A stretch of 64,000 bases of DNA from Mycobacterium sp. EPa45. GTDB taxonomy: Bacteria > Actinomycetota > Actinomycetes > Mycobacteriales > Mycobacteriaceae. Below are positions 33,769-41,420 of the stretch, one piece after another (the first letter of the stretch is position 1; each line of letters opens with the position of its first letter). Location: positions 3,410,001 to 3,474,000 of the forward strand of contig NZ_CP011773.1 of NCBI RefSeq assembly GCF_001021385.1, given 5' to 3'. The position numbers were made by a program, and so were the translations under genes. Below the pieces are notes generated by a model. It was given only the letters and a program-made list of their open reading frames with translations. It was not told the origin of the DNA and did no database searches.

Positions 33769-34347
33769 TCAGGACGTTCGCCGGGGTGGACGCAACCCCA
33801 GCGCCCGTCGGCCGGTGTCGACGAGCTGGCCGTGCAACCACTCGTCGTCGGCCTCGCGTTTCGGATCGGCCGACCCGGCGATGCCCGCGAACACGAACTG
33901 CGCCCGCATGAGCCCACCCGGGCCGGGGTGGACGTCGGCGAGTAGCGTCATCTGACGCGCGATCATGCGCGTCCAGTCGCGGTTGGCCTTCAGGACCGTG
34001 TGCACGCTCGGATCGGCCGCGAGCACCGAGACCAGCATGGGGTTCTCCACGGCCAGTCGCGCGTAACCGTTGAGCATCCGCTCGGCGCGGGCATGCACAC
34101 CGCGCTGCTTCTCCGCGTCGTCGACCACCGCAGACAGCTTGTCGATGATCGGCTCGAGGATCGCGGTGAGCAGTTGCTCGCGAGTCCGAAAGTGATGGTA
34201 GATGGCAGCTTTGGTGAAACCGAGCTCGTCGGCGATCATCTGCAGCGACGTGCCGGCAAAGCTGTGCCGGATGAACAGCGCGATCGCAGCGTCGATCAGC
34301 CGCTGTCTGGTATCGGGTGTCGAGGCGGCTACAGCGACTGCGCTCAT
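33769..34347 (-). CDS. TetR-family repressor of the P450-ferredoxin locus
   Basis: The 192-residue TetR regulator has an N-terminal HTH (AIALFIRHSFAGTSLQMIAD then ELGFTKAAIYHHFRTREQLL) and a ligand-binding helical C-domain. GAAGGGAG precedes ATG 34347. It is divergent from a P450 gene, and the 115 bp between them contain three copies of a CGATCG-centred repeat. Autoregulation and repression of the P450-ferredoxin operon are therefore the likely role; the inducing ligand is presumably the P450 substrate. Confidence 0.85.
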   Translation of the reverse strand: MSAVAVAASTPDTRQRLIDAAIALFIRHSFAGTSLQMIADELGFTKAAIYHHFRTREQLLTAILEPIIDKLSAVVDDAEKQRGVHARAERMLNGYARLAVENPMLVSVLAADPSVHTVLKANRDWTRMIARQMTLLADVHPGPGGLMRAQFVFAGIAGSADPKREADDEWLHGQLVDTGRRALGLRPPRRTS

Positions 34348-34373
34348 CGTCGACTCCCTTCGAACGCCAGCTT

Positions 34374-34432
34374 TACGATCGGCTAGTAAACTACCATACG
34401 ATCGGCTAGCATTCTCCTTGCCGATCGTATGG
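34374..34432. promoter_or_regulatory. Triple-repeat TetR operator
   Basis: CCATACGATCGGC (34394-34406) and GCCGATCGTATGG (34420-34432) are perfect 13-bp inverted repeats separated by 13 bp. A further direct copy TACGATCGGCTAG lies at 34374-34386. All three share a CGATCG core, and they occupy the space between the divergent TetR and P450 genes. Confidence 0.75.
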
Positions 34433-34462
34433 CAGCTGCCGTGTAGTGAAGGGATTCCCTCA

Positions 34463-35743
34463 GTGACCGACGTAGACGCCGTCAACTTCTTCACCGATCG
34501 CGGCCTGGTGGCCGATCCGTATCCCTATCTGGAGGCGCTGCAGGCCCGCTGCCCGGTCTCGAAGGAGCCGCACCACAACGTGTGGATGGTCACCGGCTGG
34601 GAAGAGGCCACCGAGGTCGCCGGCGACGCCGACCGATTCTCGTCCTGCATCGCGGTGACCGGCCCCTTCCCCGGCTTCCCGGTTCCCGTCGAGGGCCGCG
34701 ACGATGTCGCCGAGCTCATCGAGGAACATCGCGACGAGCTTCCGTTCTTCGATCAGTTGCCGGCGCTGGATCCGCCGGTGCACACCGATCACCGTGCCTT
34801 GCTGATGCGGCTCATCACGCCCAAGCGCCTCAAGGAGAACGAGGACGCGATGTGGACGATGGTCGACCGCGCGCTCGACGACTACCTCGTCGGCACCCGT
34901 GGCGAGCTGATTTCCGGCTTCGCCCAACCGTTTACGTTGATGATCATCGCCGACCTGCTCGGTGTTCCCGACGCCGATCGCGAGCAGTTCCTCCGCGAGA
35001 TGCAAAGCGGTGCCCACCACGGCGGCGGCATCGGCAGCGTCAAGGGGGAAAGCCTGGCCAAGTCCCCGCTGGAATTCCTGTACGACAAGTTCGTCGACTA
35101 CATCGAAGACCGGCGGGCCAACCCCCGCGGGGACGTACTCTCCGAGATGGCCGCAGCGACCTTCCCCGACGGGTCGGTGCCCGACCCCGGCGACGTCGCG
35201 CGGGTGGCCGCAAACCTGTATTCCGCCGGCCAGGAGACCACCGTCCGGCTGCTCAGCGCCGCCCTGCAGATCCTCGGCGACCACCCCGAATTCCAGGCAC
35301 AGCTGCGAGCAGACCGATCCAAGGTGAGCAACTTCATCGAGGAGGCCCTGCGCTTCGAGAGCCCGGTCAAGGGCGACTTCCGGTTGTCCAAGGAGCCGGT
35401 CACCCTCGGCGGGGTGGAGGTGCCCTCGGGCTCCACACTGATGGTCGTTCAGGCCGCGGCCAACCGCGATCCGCGTCGTTTCACCGATCCGAACACCTTC
35501 GATCCCGCGCGGTCAAATGCCCGCCAGCACATAGCATTCGGCCGCGGCATCCACACCTGCCCGGGCGCCCCACTGGCTCGGGCCGAGGCCCGGGTGGCGC
35601 TCGAGCGGTTGCTCGATCGCACCACCGACATCCGCATCAGCGAGGAGCACCACGGCCCCGCCGATGCGCGCCGGTACAGCTACGTGCCGACCTACATCCT
35701 GCGTGGGCTCACCGAATTGCACCTGGAGTTTGATCTCGCATGA
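34463..35743 (+). CDS. Cytochrome P450 with adjacent ferredoxin
   Basis: This 426-residue P450 has the oxygen-binding helix SAGQETTVRLL, the ExxR motif in EEALRFES and the haem-ligand loop FGRGIHTCPGAPLARAE with Cys366. The subfamily is uncertain; the sequence recalls CYP150/CYP108-type actinobacterial enzymes more than CYP125. GTG 34463 is preceded by AAGGGA. The stop overlaps the ferredoxin ATG by 4 nt, so electron donor and enzyme are co-translated. Expression is probably controlled by the divergent TetR. The substrate is unknown. Confidence 0.85.
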   Translation: MTDVDAVNFFTDRGLVADPYPYLEALQARCPVSKEPHHNVWMVTGWEEATEVAGDADRFSSCIAVTGPFPGFPVPVEGRDDVAELIEEHRDELPFFDQLPALDPPVHTDHRALLMRLITPKRLKENEDAMWTMVDRALDDYLVGTRGELISGFAQPFTLMIIADLLGVPDADREQFLREMQSGAHHGGGIGSVKGESLAKSPLEFLYDKFVDYIEDRRANPRGDVLSEMAAATFPDGSVPDPGDVARVAANLYSAGQETTVRLLSAALQILGDHPEFQAQLRADRSKVSNFIEEALRFESPVKGDFRLSKEPVTLGGVEVPSGSTLMVVQAAANRDPRRFTDPNTFDPARSNARQHIAFGRGIHTCPGAPLARAEARVALERLLDRTTDIRISEEHHGPADARRYSYVPTYILRGLTELHLEFDLA

Positions 35744-35931
35744 AAGCCAGCATCGATGACGGACGCTGTCGCGGACACGGCGTGTGCACCACCGTCTGCC
35801 CGGACGTCTTCGCCATGACCGACGACGGGTACGCCGAGGCCATCGTCGACGAGGTGCCCGCCGGCCTCGAGGACTCTGCCCGGGAGGCCGCGGACGCCTG
35901 CCCGGAGAATGCGGTCATCCTCGATCAGTAG
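35740..35931 (+). CDS. Single-cluster ferredoxin for the P450, with His at the variable ligand position
   Basis: The 63-residue ferredoxin has cluster motif C10-x2-H13-x2-C16 and C54-Pro, so His occupies the position that is Cys in a 4Fe-4S cluster. Actinobacterial P450 ferredoxins of this class vary here and bind 3Fe-4S or atypical 4Fe-4S clusters. An extra Cys20 precedes PDVF. It overlaps the P450 stop by 4 nt and must be its electron donor. No ferredoxin reductase gene is adjacent. Its end overlaps the convergent membrane-protein gene by 7 bp. Confidence 0.85.
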   Translation: MKASIDDGRCRGHGVCTTVCPDVFAMTDDGYAEAIVDEVPAGLEDSAREAADACPENAVILDQ

Positions 35932-36212
35932 TTCACGATCGAGCGCCAATAGTCCTCGGGGATCTCGGCATTCGAGCGCATGATCATCGCCAGTCCGGTG
36001 GCCATCGCGACCCCGAGCAAGCCGAGCCAGAGCCCGAACAGGCCGACGATCACCCAGATCGCGAGGGTCAGCCCGGGCCACGGTGACACCAGGGTGAGCA
36101 GCGGCGCCAGGAAGAAGCCGGCCCCGACGAACCACGCCGAGCCGGCGCGGTCGGACCTGAGCACGAAGCCGAGCCAGCGCGGAACCGGATGCGGATCACT
36201 GTGGGTCATCAT
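35925..36212 (-). CDS. Small two-helix membrane protein
   Basis: This 95-residue protein has two transmembrane helices (WFVGAGFFLAPLLTLV and LTLAIWVIVGLFGLWLGLLG), a basic N-terminus and a short cytosolic tail. Its function is unknown. ATG 36212 (or 36209) is preceded by GGAG. It is divergent from the XRE/MmyB-type regulator, whose probable operator array lies in the 86-bp gap, so regulation by it is likely. Confidence 0.6.
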   Translation of the reverse strand: MMTHSDPHPVPRWLGFVLRSDRAGSAWFVGAGFFLAPLLTLVSPWPGLTLAIWVIVGLFGLWLGLLGVAMATGLAMIMRSNAEIPEDYWRSIVNY

Positions 36213-36232
36213 GGCTCCAACGCTCCTCCGCT

Positions 36233-36263
36233 GAGGTAAGCGGCGCAATTACCCCAGAGGTAA
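36233..36263. promoter_or_regulatory. Probable operator array of the XRE/MmyB regulator
   Basis: Two direct copies of GAGGTAA (36233-36239 and 36257-36263, 24 bp apart) flank an inverted TTACC (36249-36253), giving two overlapping dyads in the divergent intergenic region. Confidence 0.55.
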
Positions 36264-36298
36264 TGGCGCAGCGTCCTGGTGTGGGTGATGCTGACGGG

Positions 36299-37066
36299 AT
36301 GGGCAGCACGGCTTTCGGTGAACTACTGCGTGACTGGCGACGCCGGCGTCGGCTCAGCCAGCTCGACCTCGCGCTGGAGGCCGACGTCTCGGCGCGGCAT
36401 GTCAGCTTTGTCGAGAGCGGACGCTCGACGCCCAGCCGCGCCATGGTGCTGCGACTGGCGGATGCGTTGGCGGTACCGCCGCGCGAGCAGAACCGCCTGC
36501 TGCTCGCCGCGGGGCTGGCGCCGGCGTATGCCGAGCGGGACCTCGACGACCCCGAGATGGCCGCCGTCGTCGCCGGCGTGGACCGGGTTCTCGCCGCCTA
36601 CGATCCGTACCCCTGTCTGGCGGTGGACCGCAATTGGGATGTGCTGCAGATCAATTCGGGCACCTCGGTCCTCTTGGACGGGATCGCGACGCATCTGCTG
36701 GTAACCCCGAATGCCCTGCGAATCGCGTTACACCCCGACGGTCTGGCACCCCGTATCCGCAATCTGGCGCAGTGGCGTCACCATCTGCTGAGCCGACTGC
36801 GCCGTGAGGCCGGCGCGGGCGGCTCCGCCGAGTTGCTGGCCGAGCTCGAGTCCTACCCCGGCGGCGAGGACGCGTCGACCGATCTCGGTGGTGTCGCGGT
36901 GCCGCTGGCGTTCGACCGGCTCGACGGGGTGCGGCTGACGTTCATCTCGATGGTCACGACGTTCGGAACCGCACTCGATCTGACCGCCGCGGAGCTGAGT
37001 ATCGAGGCGTTCCTGCCCGCCGACGAGGCCACCGCCCAGGCGCTGCAGCCCACGGCGGCGGGCTGA
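36299..37066 (+). CDS. XRE-family regulator with MmyB-like ligand-binding domain
   Basis: The 255-residue regulator has an N-terminal XRE helix-turn-helix (RLSQLDLALEADVSARHVSF, VESGRSTPSRAM) and a C-terminal MmyB-like PAS-type domain (RNWDVLQINSGTSVLL, VRLTFISMVTTFGTALDLT). That domain binds fatty acids in the MmyB family. ATG 36299 is chosen because the alternative ATG 36263 lies inside the GAGGTAA operator repeat. It probably controls the divergent membrane-protein gene and itself. Its stop is followed immediately by the KstR box of CYP125. Confidence 0.8.
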   Translation: MGSTAFGELLRDWRRRRRLSQLDLALEADVSARHVSFVESGRSTPSRAMVLRLADALAVPPREQNRLLLAAGLAPAYAERDLDDPEMAAVVAGVDRVLAAYDPYPCLAVDRNWDVLQINSGTSVLLDGIATHLLVTPNALRIALHPDGLAPRIRNLAQWRHHLLSRLRREAGAGGSAELLAELESYPGGEDASTDLGGVAVPLAFDRLDGVRLTFISMVTTFGTALDLTAAELSIEAFLPADEATAQALQPTAAG

Positions 37067-37080
37067 TAGAACACGTTTCA
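37067..37080. promoter_or_regulatory. KstR operator upstream of cyp125
   Basis: TAGAACACGTTTCA is an exact TnnAACnnGTTnnA match starting on the base after the XRE gene stop and 95 bp upstream of the CYP125 start. CYP125 genes are KstR-regulated in characterised mycobacteria. Confidence 0.75.
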
Positions 37081-37175
37081 GTTATCAGTTCCCGAAAGCC
37101 CGCCCGAGGCCTCCGTGCGTGGTGTAGGCATGGATTACCGGGCACTAGATGACGTCGTATGGAGGTGCGCTTTTT

Positions 37176-38423
37176 ATGCCCAGTCCGAACCTGCCCCCCG
37201 GTTTCGACTTCACTGATCCTGATCTGAACAACGAGCGGCTGCCCGTCGAGGAACTCGCCGAGCTGCGCCGAACCGCGCCGATCTGGTGGAACGAGCAACC
37301 GCGGGATGTCGGCGGTTTCGACGACGACGGCTATTGGGTCGTCACCAAGCACAAGGACGTCAAGGAGATCTCGCGCCGCAGCGACGTCTTCTCCAGCCTG
37401 GAGAACACCGCCCTGCCGCGCTACCCGGACAACGCGGCGGTGTCGCACAAGGACACCGGCCAGTTCATCCTGCTGAACATGGACGCGCCGCGGCATACGC
37501 ATCTACGCCAGATCGTGTCTCGCGCGTTCACGCCGCGAGCGGTCGAGACCCTACGCGAGAATCTGAGAGAGCGCGCCCAGGCGATCGCCAAGGCCGCCGC
37601 CGCGGAGGGCTCGGGCGATTTCGTCGAACAGGTATCCTGCGAGCTGCCGCTGCAGGCCATCGCAGACCTGATGGGGGTTCCACAGGAGGAACGCAAGAAG
37701 CTCTTCGACTGGTCCAATCAGATGGTCGGTGAAGCGGATCCCGAGTTTCACCGCAACGACCCTCAGGGGGCCGCCGGTGAGCTGATCATGTACGGGATGC
37801 AGATGGCGGCCGACCGAACGGCCAATCCGGGCGACGACCTGGTGACCAAGCTGGTGCAGGCCGACGTCGACGGACACAAGCTCTCCGACGACGAGTTCGG
37901 CTTCTTCGTGATTCTGCTGGCGGTGGCAGGCAACGAGACCACCCGCAACTCGATCACCCACGGGATGACCGCGTTCACCGATTTCCCGGATCAGTGGCAG
38001 CTGTACAAAGCTCAACGCCCTGTGACCGCGGTGGACGAAATCGTGCGGTGGGCCACGCCCGTGACATCGTTCCAGCGGACCGCCCTGGAAGACGTCGAGC
38101 TCTCGGGTGTGCAGATCAAGAAGGGCCAGCGGGTGGTGATGTCCTACCGCTCGGCCAATTTCGACGAAGAGGTGTTCGAGGATCCGTTCAGGTTCAACAT
38201 CCTTCGCGACCCCAATCCGCATGTCGGCTTCGGCGGCACCGGCGCGCACTACTGCCTCGGCGCCAACCTGGCCAGGATGACGATCGATCTGATGTTCAAT
38301 GCGATCGCCGACCACATGCCGGATCTGACCCCGCTGGCGAAGCCCGAGCGATTGCGCTCGGGCTGGCTCAACGGCATCAAGCACTGGCAGGTCGACTACA
38401 CCGGTGCCGCCGCGGGCAAGTAG
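37176..38423 (+). CDS. cyp125: CYP125-family steroid C26/C27-monooxygenase
   Basis: This 415-residue P450 closely matches CYP125 of M. tuberculosis: start block PSPNLPPGFDFTDPDL, EISRRSDVFSS, FVEQVSCELPLQAIADLMGV, I-helix LAVAGNETTRNS, haem loop GFGGTGAHYCLGANLAR with Cys360, and SGWLNGIKHWQVDYTG at the end. CYP125 oxidises the terminal side-chain methyl of cholesterol/cholestenone to the acid, the first step of side-chain removal. GGAGG 10 nt upstream supports ATG 37176. A KstR box lies upstream. No ferredoxin gene is adjacent. Confidence 0.92.
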   Translation: MPSPNLPPGFDFTDPDLNNERLPVEELAELRRTAPIWWNEQPRDVGGFDDDGYWVVTKHKDVKEISRRSDVFSSLENTALPRYPDNAAVSHKDTGQFILLNMDAPRHTHLRQIVSRAFTPRAVETLRENLRERAQAIAKAAAAEGSGDFVEQVSCELPLQAIADLMGVPQEERKKLFDWSNQMVGEADPEFHRNDPQGAAGELIMYGMQMAADRTANPGDDLVTKLVQADVDGHKLSDDEFGFFVILLAVAGNETTRNSITHGMTAFTDFPDQWQLYKAQRPVTAVDEIVRWATPVTSFQRTALEDVELSGVQIKKGQRVVMSYRSANFDEEVFEDPFRFNILRDPNPHVGFGGTGAHYCLGANLARMTIDLMFNAIADHMPDLTPLAKPERLRSGWLNGIKHWQVDYTGAAAGK

Positions 38424-38440
38424 CTTGTGGCACAGGCCGA

Positions 38441-38446
38441 TACAGT
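38441..38446 (+). promoter_or_regulatory. -10 box of a leaderless yceI-family promoter
   Basis: TACAGT is followed by CGAGGT and then GTG at 38453, a 6-nt spacing that fits leaderless mycobacterial promoters. Confidence 0.5.
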
Positions 38447-38452
38447 CGAGGT

Positions 38453-38998
38453 GTGACGGATACCGCGTGGAAACTGACTGCGGCCGAGGGCGAGCTGCAG
38501 ATACTCACCGGCGTCGGAGGGCCCGCCGCCAAGATGGGGCATCGCCTGACCATCGCCTTCGCAGCGTGGCAGGCTGAGGTCCATTGGCGGGGGGATGACC
38601 CGGTGGCGGCCAGGCTGGTCGTCGATGTTGACTCGCTGCAGGTCCTCAGGGGCGAGGGTGGCGTGACACCGTTGACCGGACCGGAGAAAGGCGTGGTGCG
38701 CTCCAACGCCTTGAAGTCCCTCGACGCCAAGAAGTATCCGGCGATCACCTTCGTCGCCGACGACATCGACGCGATTTCGACCGGCTATCGCCTGACCGGC
38801 ACCGTCGAAATCCATGGCAAGTCGCGACCGCAATCGGTGGATCTCGCGGTGGAGGACGCCGGCGACACATGGGTGATGACGACGTCGGTGGCGGTGGTGC
38901 AAAGTCAATTCGCCATCAAGCCGTACTCGCTGTTCATGGGGACATTGAAAGTGGCCGACGAGGTCACACTGCGGTTCACCGCGCGCCACGCGAAGTAG
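38453..38998 (+). CDS. YceI-family lipocalin-like protein
   Basis: The 181-residue YceI-like beta-barrel has the diagnostic blocks LVVDVDSLQV, RSNALKSLDAKKYPAITFVAD, GTVEIHGKSRP and FAIKPYSLFMGTLKVADEV. YceI proteins bind long isoprenoid or fatty amide ligands in a lipocalin fold. Unlike many homologues it has no signal peptide, so it is probably cytosolic. GTG 38453 starts 6 nt after a TACAGT -10 box. It follows CYP125 by 29 bp but appears to have its own promoter. Confidence 0.85.
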   Translation: MTDTAWKLTAAEGELQILTGVGGPAAKMGHRLTIAFAAWQAEVHWRGDDPVAARLVVDVDSLQVLRGEGGVTPLTGPEKGVVRSNALKSLDAKKYPAITFVADDIDAISTGYRLTGTVEIHGKSRPQSVDLAVEDAGDTWVMTTSVAVVQSQFAIKPYSLFMGTLKVADEVTLRFTARHAK

Positions 38999-39124
38999 TC
39001 GGTGCCGAGATCGACGACAGCGCGGGCTCTACTCGCACATCGGCGTCCAATCGTCGGTTTGGCCGATGAGGAGCACTGGTCTGACCACTTGACCTCTGGC
39101 CGGTGCGTCGGGCATGCTGGGGTC

Positions 39125-39847
39125 ATGGCACTGCAGCCGGTGAACCGACGCTCCGTTCCCGAGGACGTCTTCGAGCAGATCCTCGCCGACGTGCTCAGCG
39201 GCGAGATGCAACCCGGGGAGCCACTTCCCAGTGAGCGCAGGCTCGCGGAGGTACTCGGCGTTTCCCGTCCCGCTGTCCGTGAGGCGCTCAAGCGGGTCGC
39301 GGCCGCGGGCTTGGTCGAGGTCCGCCAGGGCGATGCCACCACCGTCCGCGACTTCCGCCGGCACGCCGGGCTGGACCTACTCCCCCAATTGCTCTTGCGC
39401 GGCGGGCAACTCGATGTGTCGGTGGCCCGCAGCATCCTCGAAGCTCGCCTGCACAACGGGCCCAAGGTCGCCGAGCTGGCGGCGCAACGTCAGCGCGCCG
39501 GCTTGGCCGGGCTGCTCGAGGATTCGATCAGGGCGCTGGAATCGGCCGAGGACCCGCTCGAGCAGCAGCGGCACGCACTGGCGTTCTGGGATCACGTCGT
39601 CGACGGCGCCGACTCCATCGCCTTTCGGTTGATGTTCAACACGTTACGGGCCGCCTACGAGCCCGCACTGCCCGCGCTGGCCACACTGATGGCCGCCGAA
39701 GTGGGACAAACCCAGGCTTACCGCACCGTGGCGCAGGCCATCGCGGCCGGCAAGCCCGACGAGGCGGCAGCCGCCGCCCGTGCACTCCTCGAGCCCGCCA
39801 CCACCGCGCTGGTGACGGCCCTGACCGCACTGGAGGATCAGCAATGA
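39125..39847 (+). CDS. FadR-type GntR regulator
   Basis: The 240-residue GntR/FadR-subfamily regulator has winged [23 protein letters not shown] followed by [20 protein letters not shown] and an all-helical FCD-type sensor domain. Such proteins sense acyl-CoA or carboxylates. Its 3' end overlaps the fatty-acid hydroxylase ATG by 4 nt (39844-39847), an arrangement that suggests it regulates its own operon and lipid modification. The 126 bp upstream hold the promoter; CATGCT 6 nt before ATG 39125 is a weak leaderless -10. Confidence 0.82.
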   Translation: MALQPVNRRSVPEDVFEQILADVLSGEMQPGEPLPSERRLAEVLGVSRPAVREALKRVAAAGLVEVRQGDATTVRDFRRHAGLDLLPQLLLRGGQLDVSVARSILEARLHNGPKVAELAAQRQRAGLAGLLEDSIRALESAEDPLEQQRHALAFWDHVVDGADSIAFRLMFNTLRAAYEPALPALATLMAAEVGQTQAYRTVAQAIAAGKPDEAAAAARALLEPATTALVTALTALEDQQ

Positions 39848-40527
39848 GCGCACCGAATGCCCGCCGCGGCCTCACCCTCGCCGACGCCGGCCGCGAATTC
39901 TGGCGCCACCGGACCCCGTGGCTGTTCGTCGTCGCACTGACCGGGGCCGTGATCGCCCGGATCGTCGTCGGCGACTGGCAGCTCACCGATGCCGTGGTGC
40001 CGTTTGCAGTCGCCGCGGCATTTCCGTTCCTGGAGTGGACGATTCACGTGTTCATCCTGCACTGGCGGCCACGCCGGGTCGGCAGGATCACCCTTGATCC
40101 GCTGCTCGCCCGGAAGCACCGCGAGCATCACGTCGCCCCGCGTGACGTAGACCTGGTGTTCATCCCGCTGCAGTCTGCGATCGGCGCGGTGGTCTCCGCG
40201 GTCGCGATCGCCCTGTTGCTCTTTCCGCGAACCGGAATGGGACTGACATTCCTGGTCGTGATGCTGACCTTCGGGCTGCTCTACGAGTGGTGCCACTACC
40301 TGGTGCACACCGACTACAAACCGAAAACCGCTGCCTACCGGGTCATCTGGCGCGACCACCGGCTGCATCACTTCAAGAACGAGCACTACTGGTTCGGGGT
40401 GACCACCCCCGGCACCGCCGACCGGGTGCTGCGGACGTACCCCGATCCCGCCACGGTGCCGGCCTCACCGACCGCCAAGAACCTCCACGCGATCGACTCC
40501 GAAAGCGCAGCGGCAGTTACGCGTTGA
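39844..40527 (+). CDS. Fatty acid hydroxylase / sterol desaturase superfamily membrane enzyme
   Basis: The 227-residue integral membrane protein has three to four hydrophobic segments and the diiron histidine boxes of the FA-hydroxylase superfamily: RKHREHH, HYLVHTD and [12 protein letters not shown]. These enzymes use a diiron centre and O2 to hydroxylate lipids; bacterial members act on carotenoids, fatty acids or sphingolipids. It is coupled to an upstream FadR-type regulator, so a fatty-acyl substrate is likely. The 3' end overlaps the convergent L,D-transpeptidase gene by 11 bp. Confidence 0.82.
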   Translation: MSAPNARRGLTLADAGREFWRHRTPWLFVVALTGAVIARIVVGDWQLTDAVVPFAVAAAFPFLEWTIHVFILHWRPRRVGRITLDPLLARKHREHHVAPRDVDLVFIPLQSAIGAVVSAVAIALLLFPRTGMGLTFLVVMLTFGLLYEWCHYLVHTDYKPKTAAYRVIWRDHRLHHFKNEHYWFGVTTPGTADRVLRTYPDPATVPASPTAKNLHAIDSESAAAVTR

Positions 40528-41272
40528 TGACCACCGGGTCCCCGACGTGGACCTGGTTGAAATACCACGAGGCGTTGTCCGGGCTCAGATTGATGCAGCC
40601 GTGACTGACGTTGGCGTAGCCCTGGGAGCCGACCGACCACGGCGCGGAATGCACGTACACCCCGCCCCACGTGACGCGGACGGCGTCATTCACGGTGAGC
40701 TTGTAACCCTCCGGATCGCTGAGCGGAATGCCGATCGTGCGCGAATCCATCACCACGGTGGATTGCTTTTCCAGGACGCTGAAGCTGCCCACCGGGGTTG
40801 GGTGCCTGGGCTTGCCCATCGACGCGGGCATCTGACGGGCCACCTGCCCGTCGATGCTGACGGTGAACGTGTGCGCCGAGATATCGGCGACGCCAAGGAC
40901 GATCGAGCCGGTGCCGAATGTCCGCGGGATGCCGCCGGCCATCATCGTGATCTCGGAGTGCGCCGGCCAGTATTGGTCGGGCACGAACTGAACCGTCTTG
41001 TCATCGCGCCAGTCGAACCGTCCCGCCACATTGGCAGGCGTCGTCACCGTGATCGACTGCTGAGCCGCCCAGCGATCGGTGACCGGCTTGGTGAACGTCA
41101 CGGTGATCGGCATGGCGACCCCGACGACCTGCCCGTTGGTGGGTGCAACGGAGGCAACCGTCGCTCCGTCGATGGAAGGGGCGACAGCTGCCGTGCTGGT
41201 CTGCACAGAAGCCGCCATTGAAAGCACCGCGATCCCCGCGGCGGCGATTGCTCGTCGAACTGCTTTGGCCAT
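40517..41272 (-). CDS. ldtA: L,D-transpeptidase (LdtA-like)
   Basis: The 251-residue exported L,D-transpeptidase has a signal sequence (AIAAAGIAVLSMAASVQTS), an Ig-like domain (PITVTFTKPVTDRWAAQQSI) and a YkuD catalytic domain. The domain carries HSAPW, then SHGCINLSPDNA with nucleophile Cys226. It forms 3-3 crosslinks in peptidoglycan and is a carbapenem target. Length and single Ig-domain layout match the LdtA (Rv0116c) type rather than the longer LdtB. AAGGACGG precedes ATG 41272. It is transcribed alone. Confidence 0.88.
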   Translation of the reverse strand: MAKAVRRAIAAAGIAVLSMAASVQTSTAAVAPSIDGATVASVAPTNGQVVGVAMPITVTFTKPVTDRWAAQQSITVTTPANVAGRFDWRDDKTVQFVPDQYWPAHSEITMMAGGIPRTFGTGSIVLGVADISAHTFTVSIDGQVARQMPASMGKPRHPTPVGSFSVLEKQSTVVMDSRTIGIPLSDPEGYKLTVNDAVRVTWGGVYVHSAPWSVGSQGYANVSHGCINLSPDNASWYFNQVHVGDPVVINA

Positions 41273-41420
41273 GGCTTCCGTCCTTACGTGGGCGATCAGC
41301 AAAGTGACAGTCTAGATGTTCCGCATGGCTGCACCGGCCAAACATGAGGTGACATGCCGTAACTGCGCCAGGTGGGCGGTGAAACGCGTGCGATAGCCGA
41401 TCCTCAGCGAAAGCCGGGTA

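Noticed and set aside
39638-39651. AACACGTT inside the FadR-type gene as a fourth KstR box
   Set aside because: The outer consensus A is absent (it ends in G) and the site lies within coding sequence.
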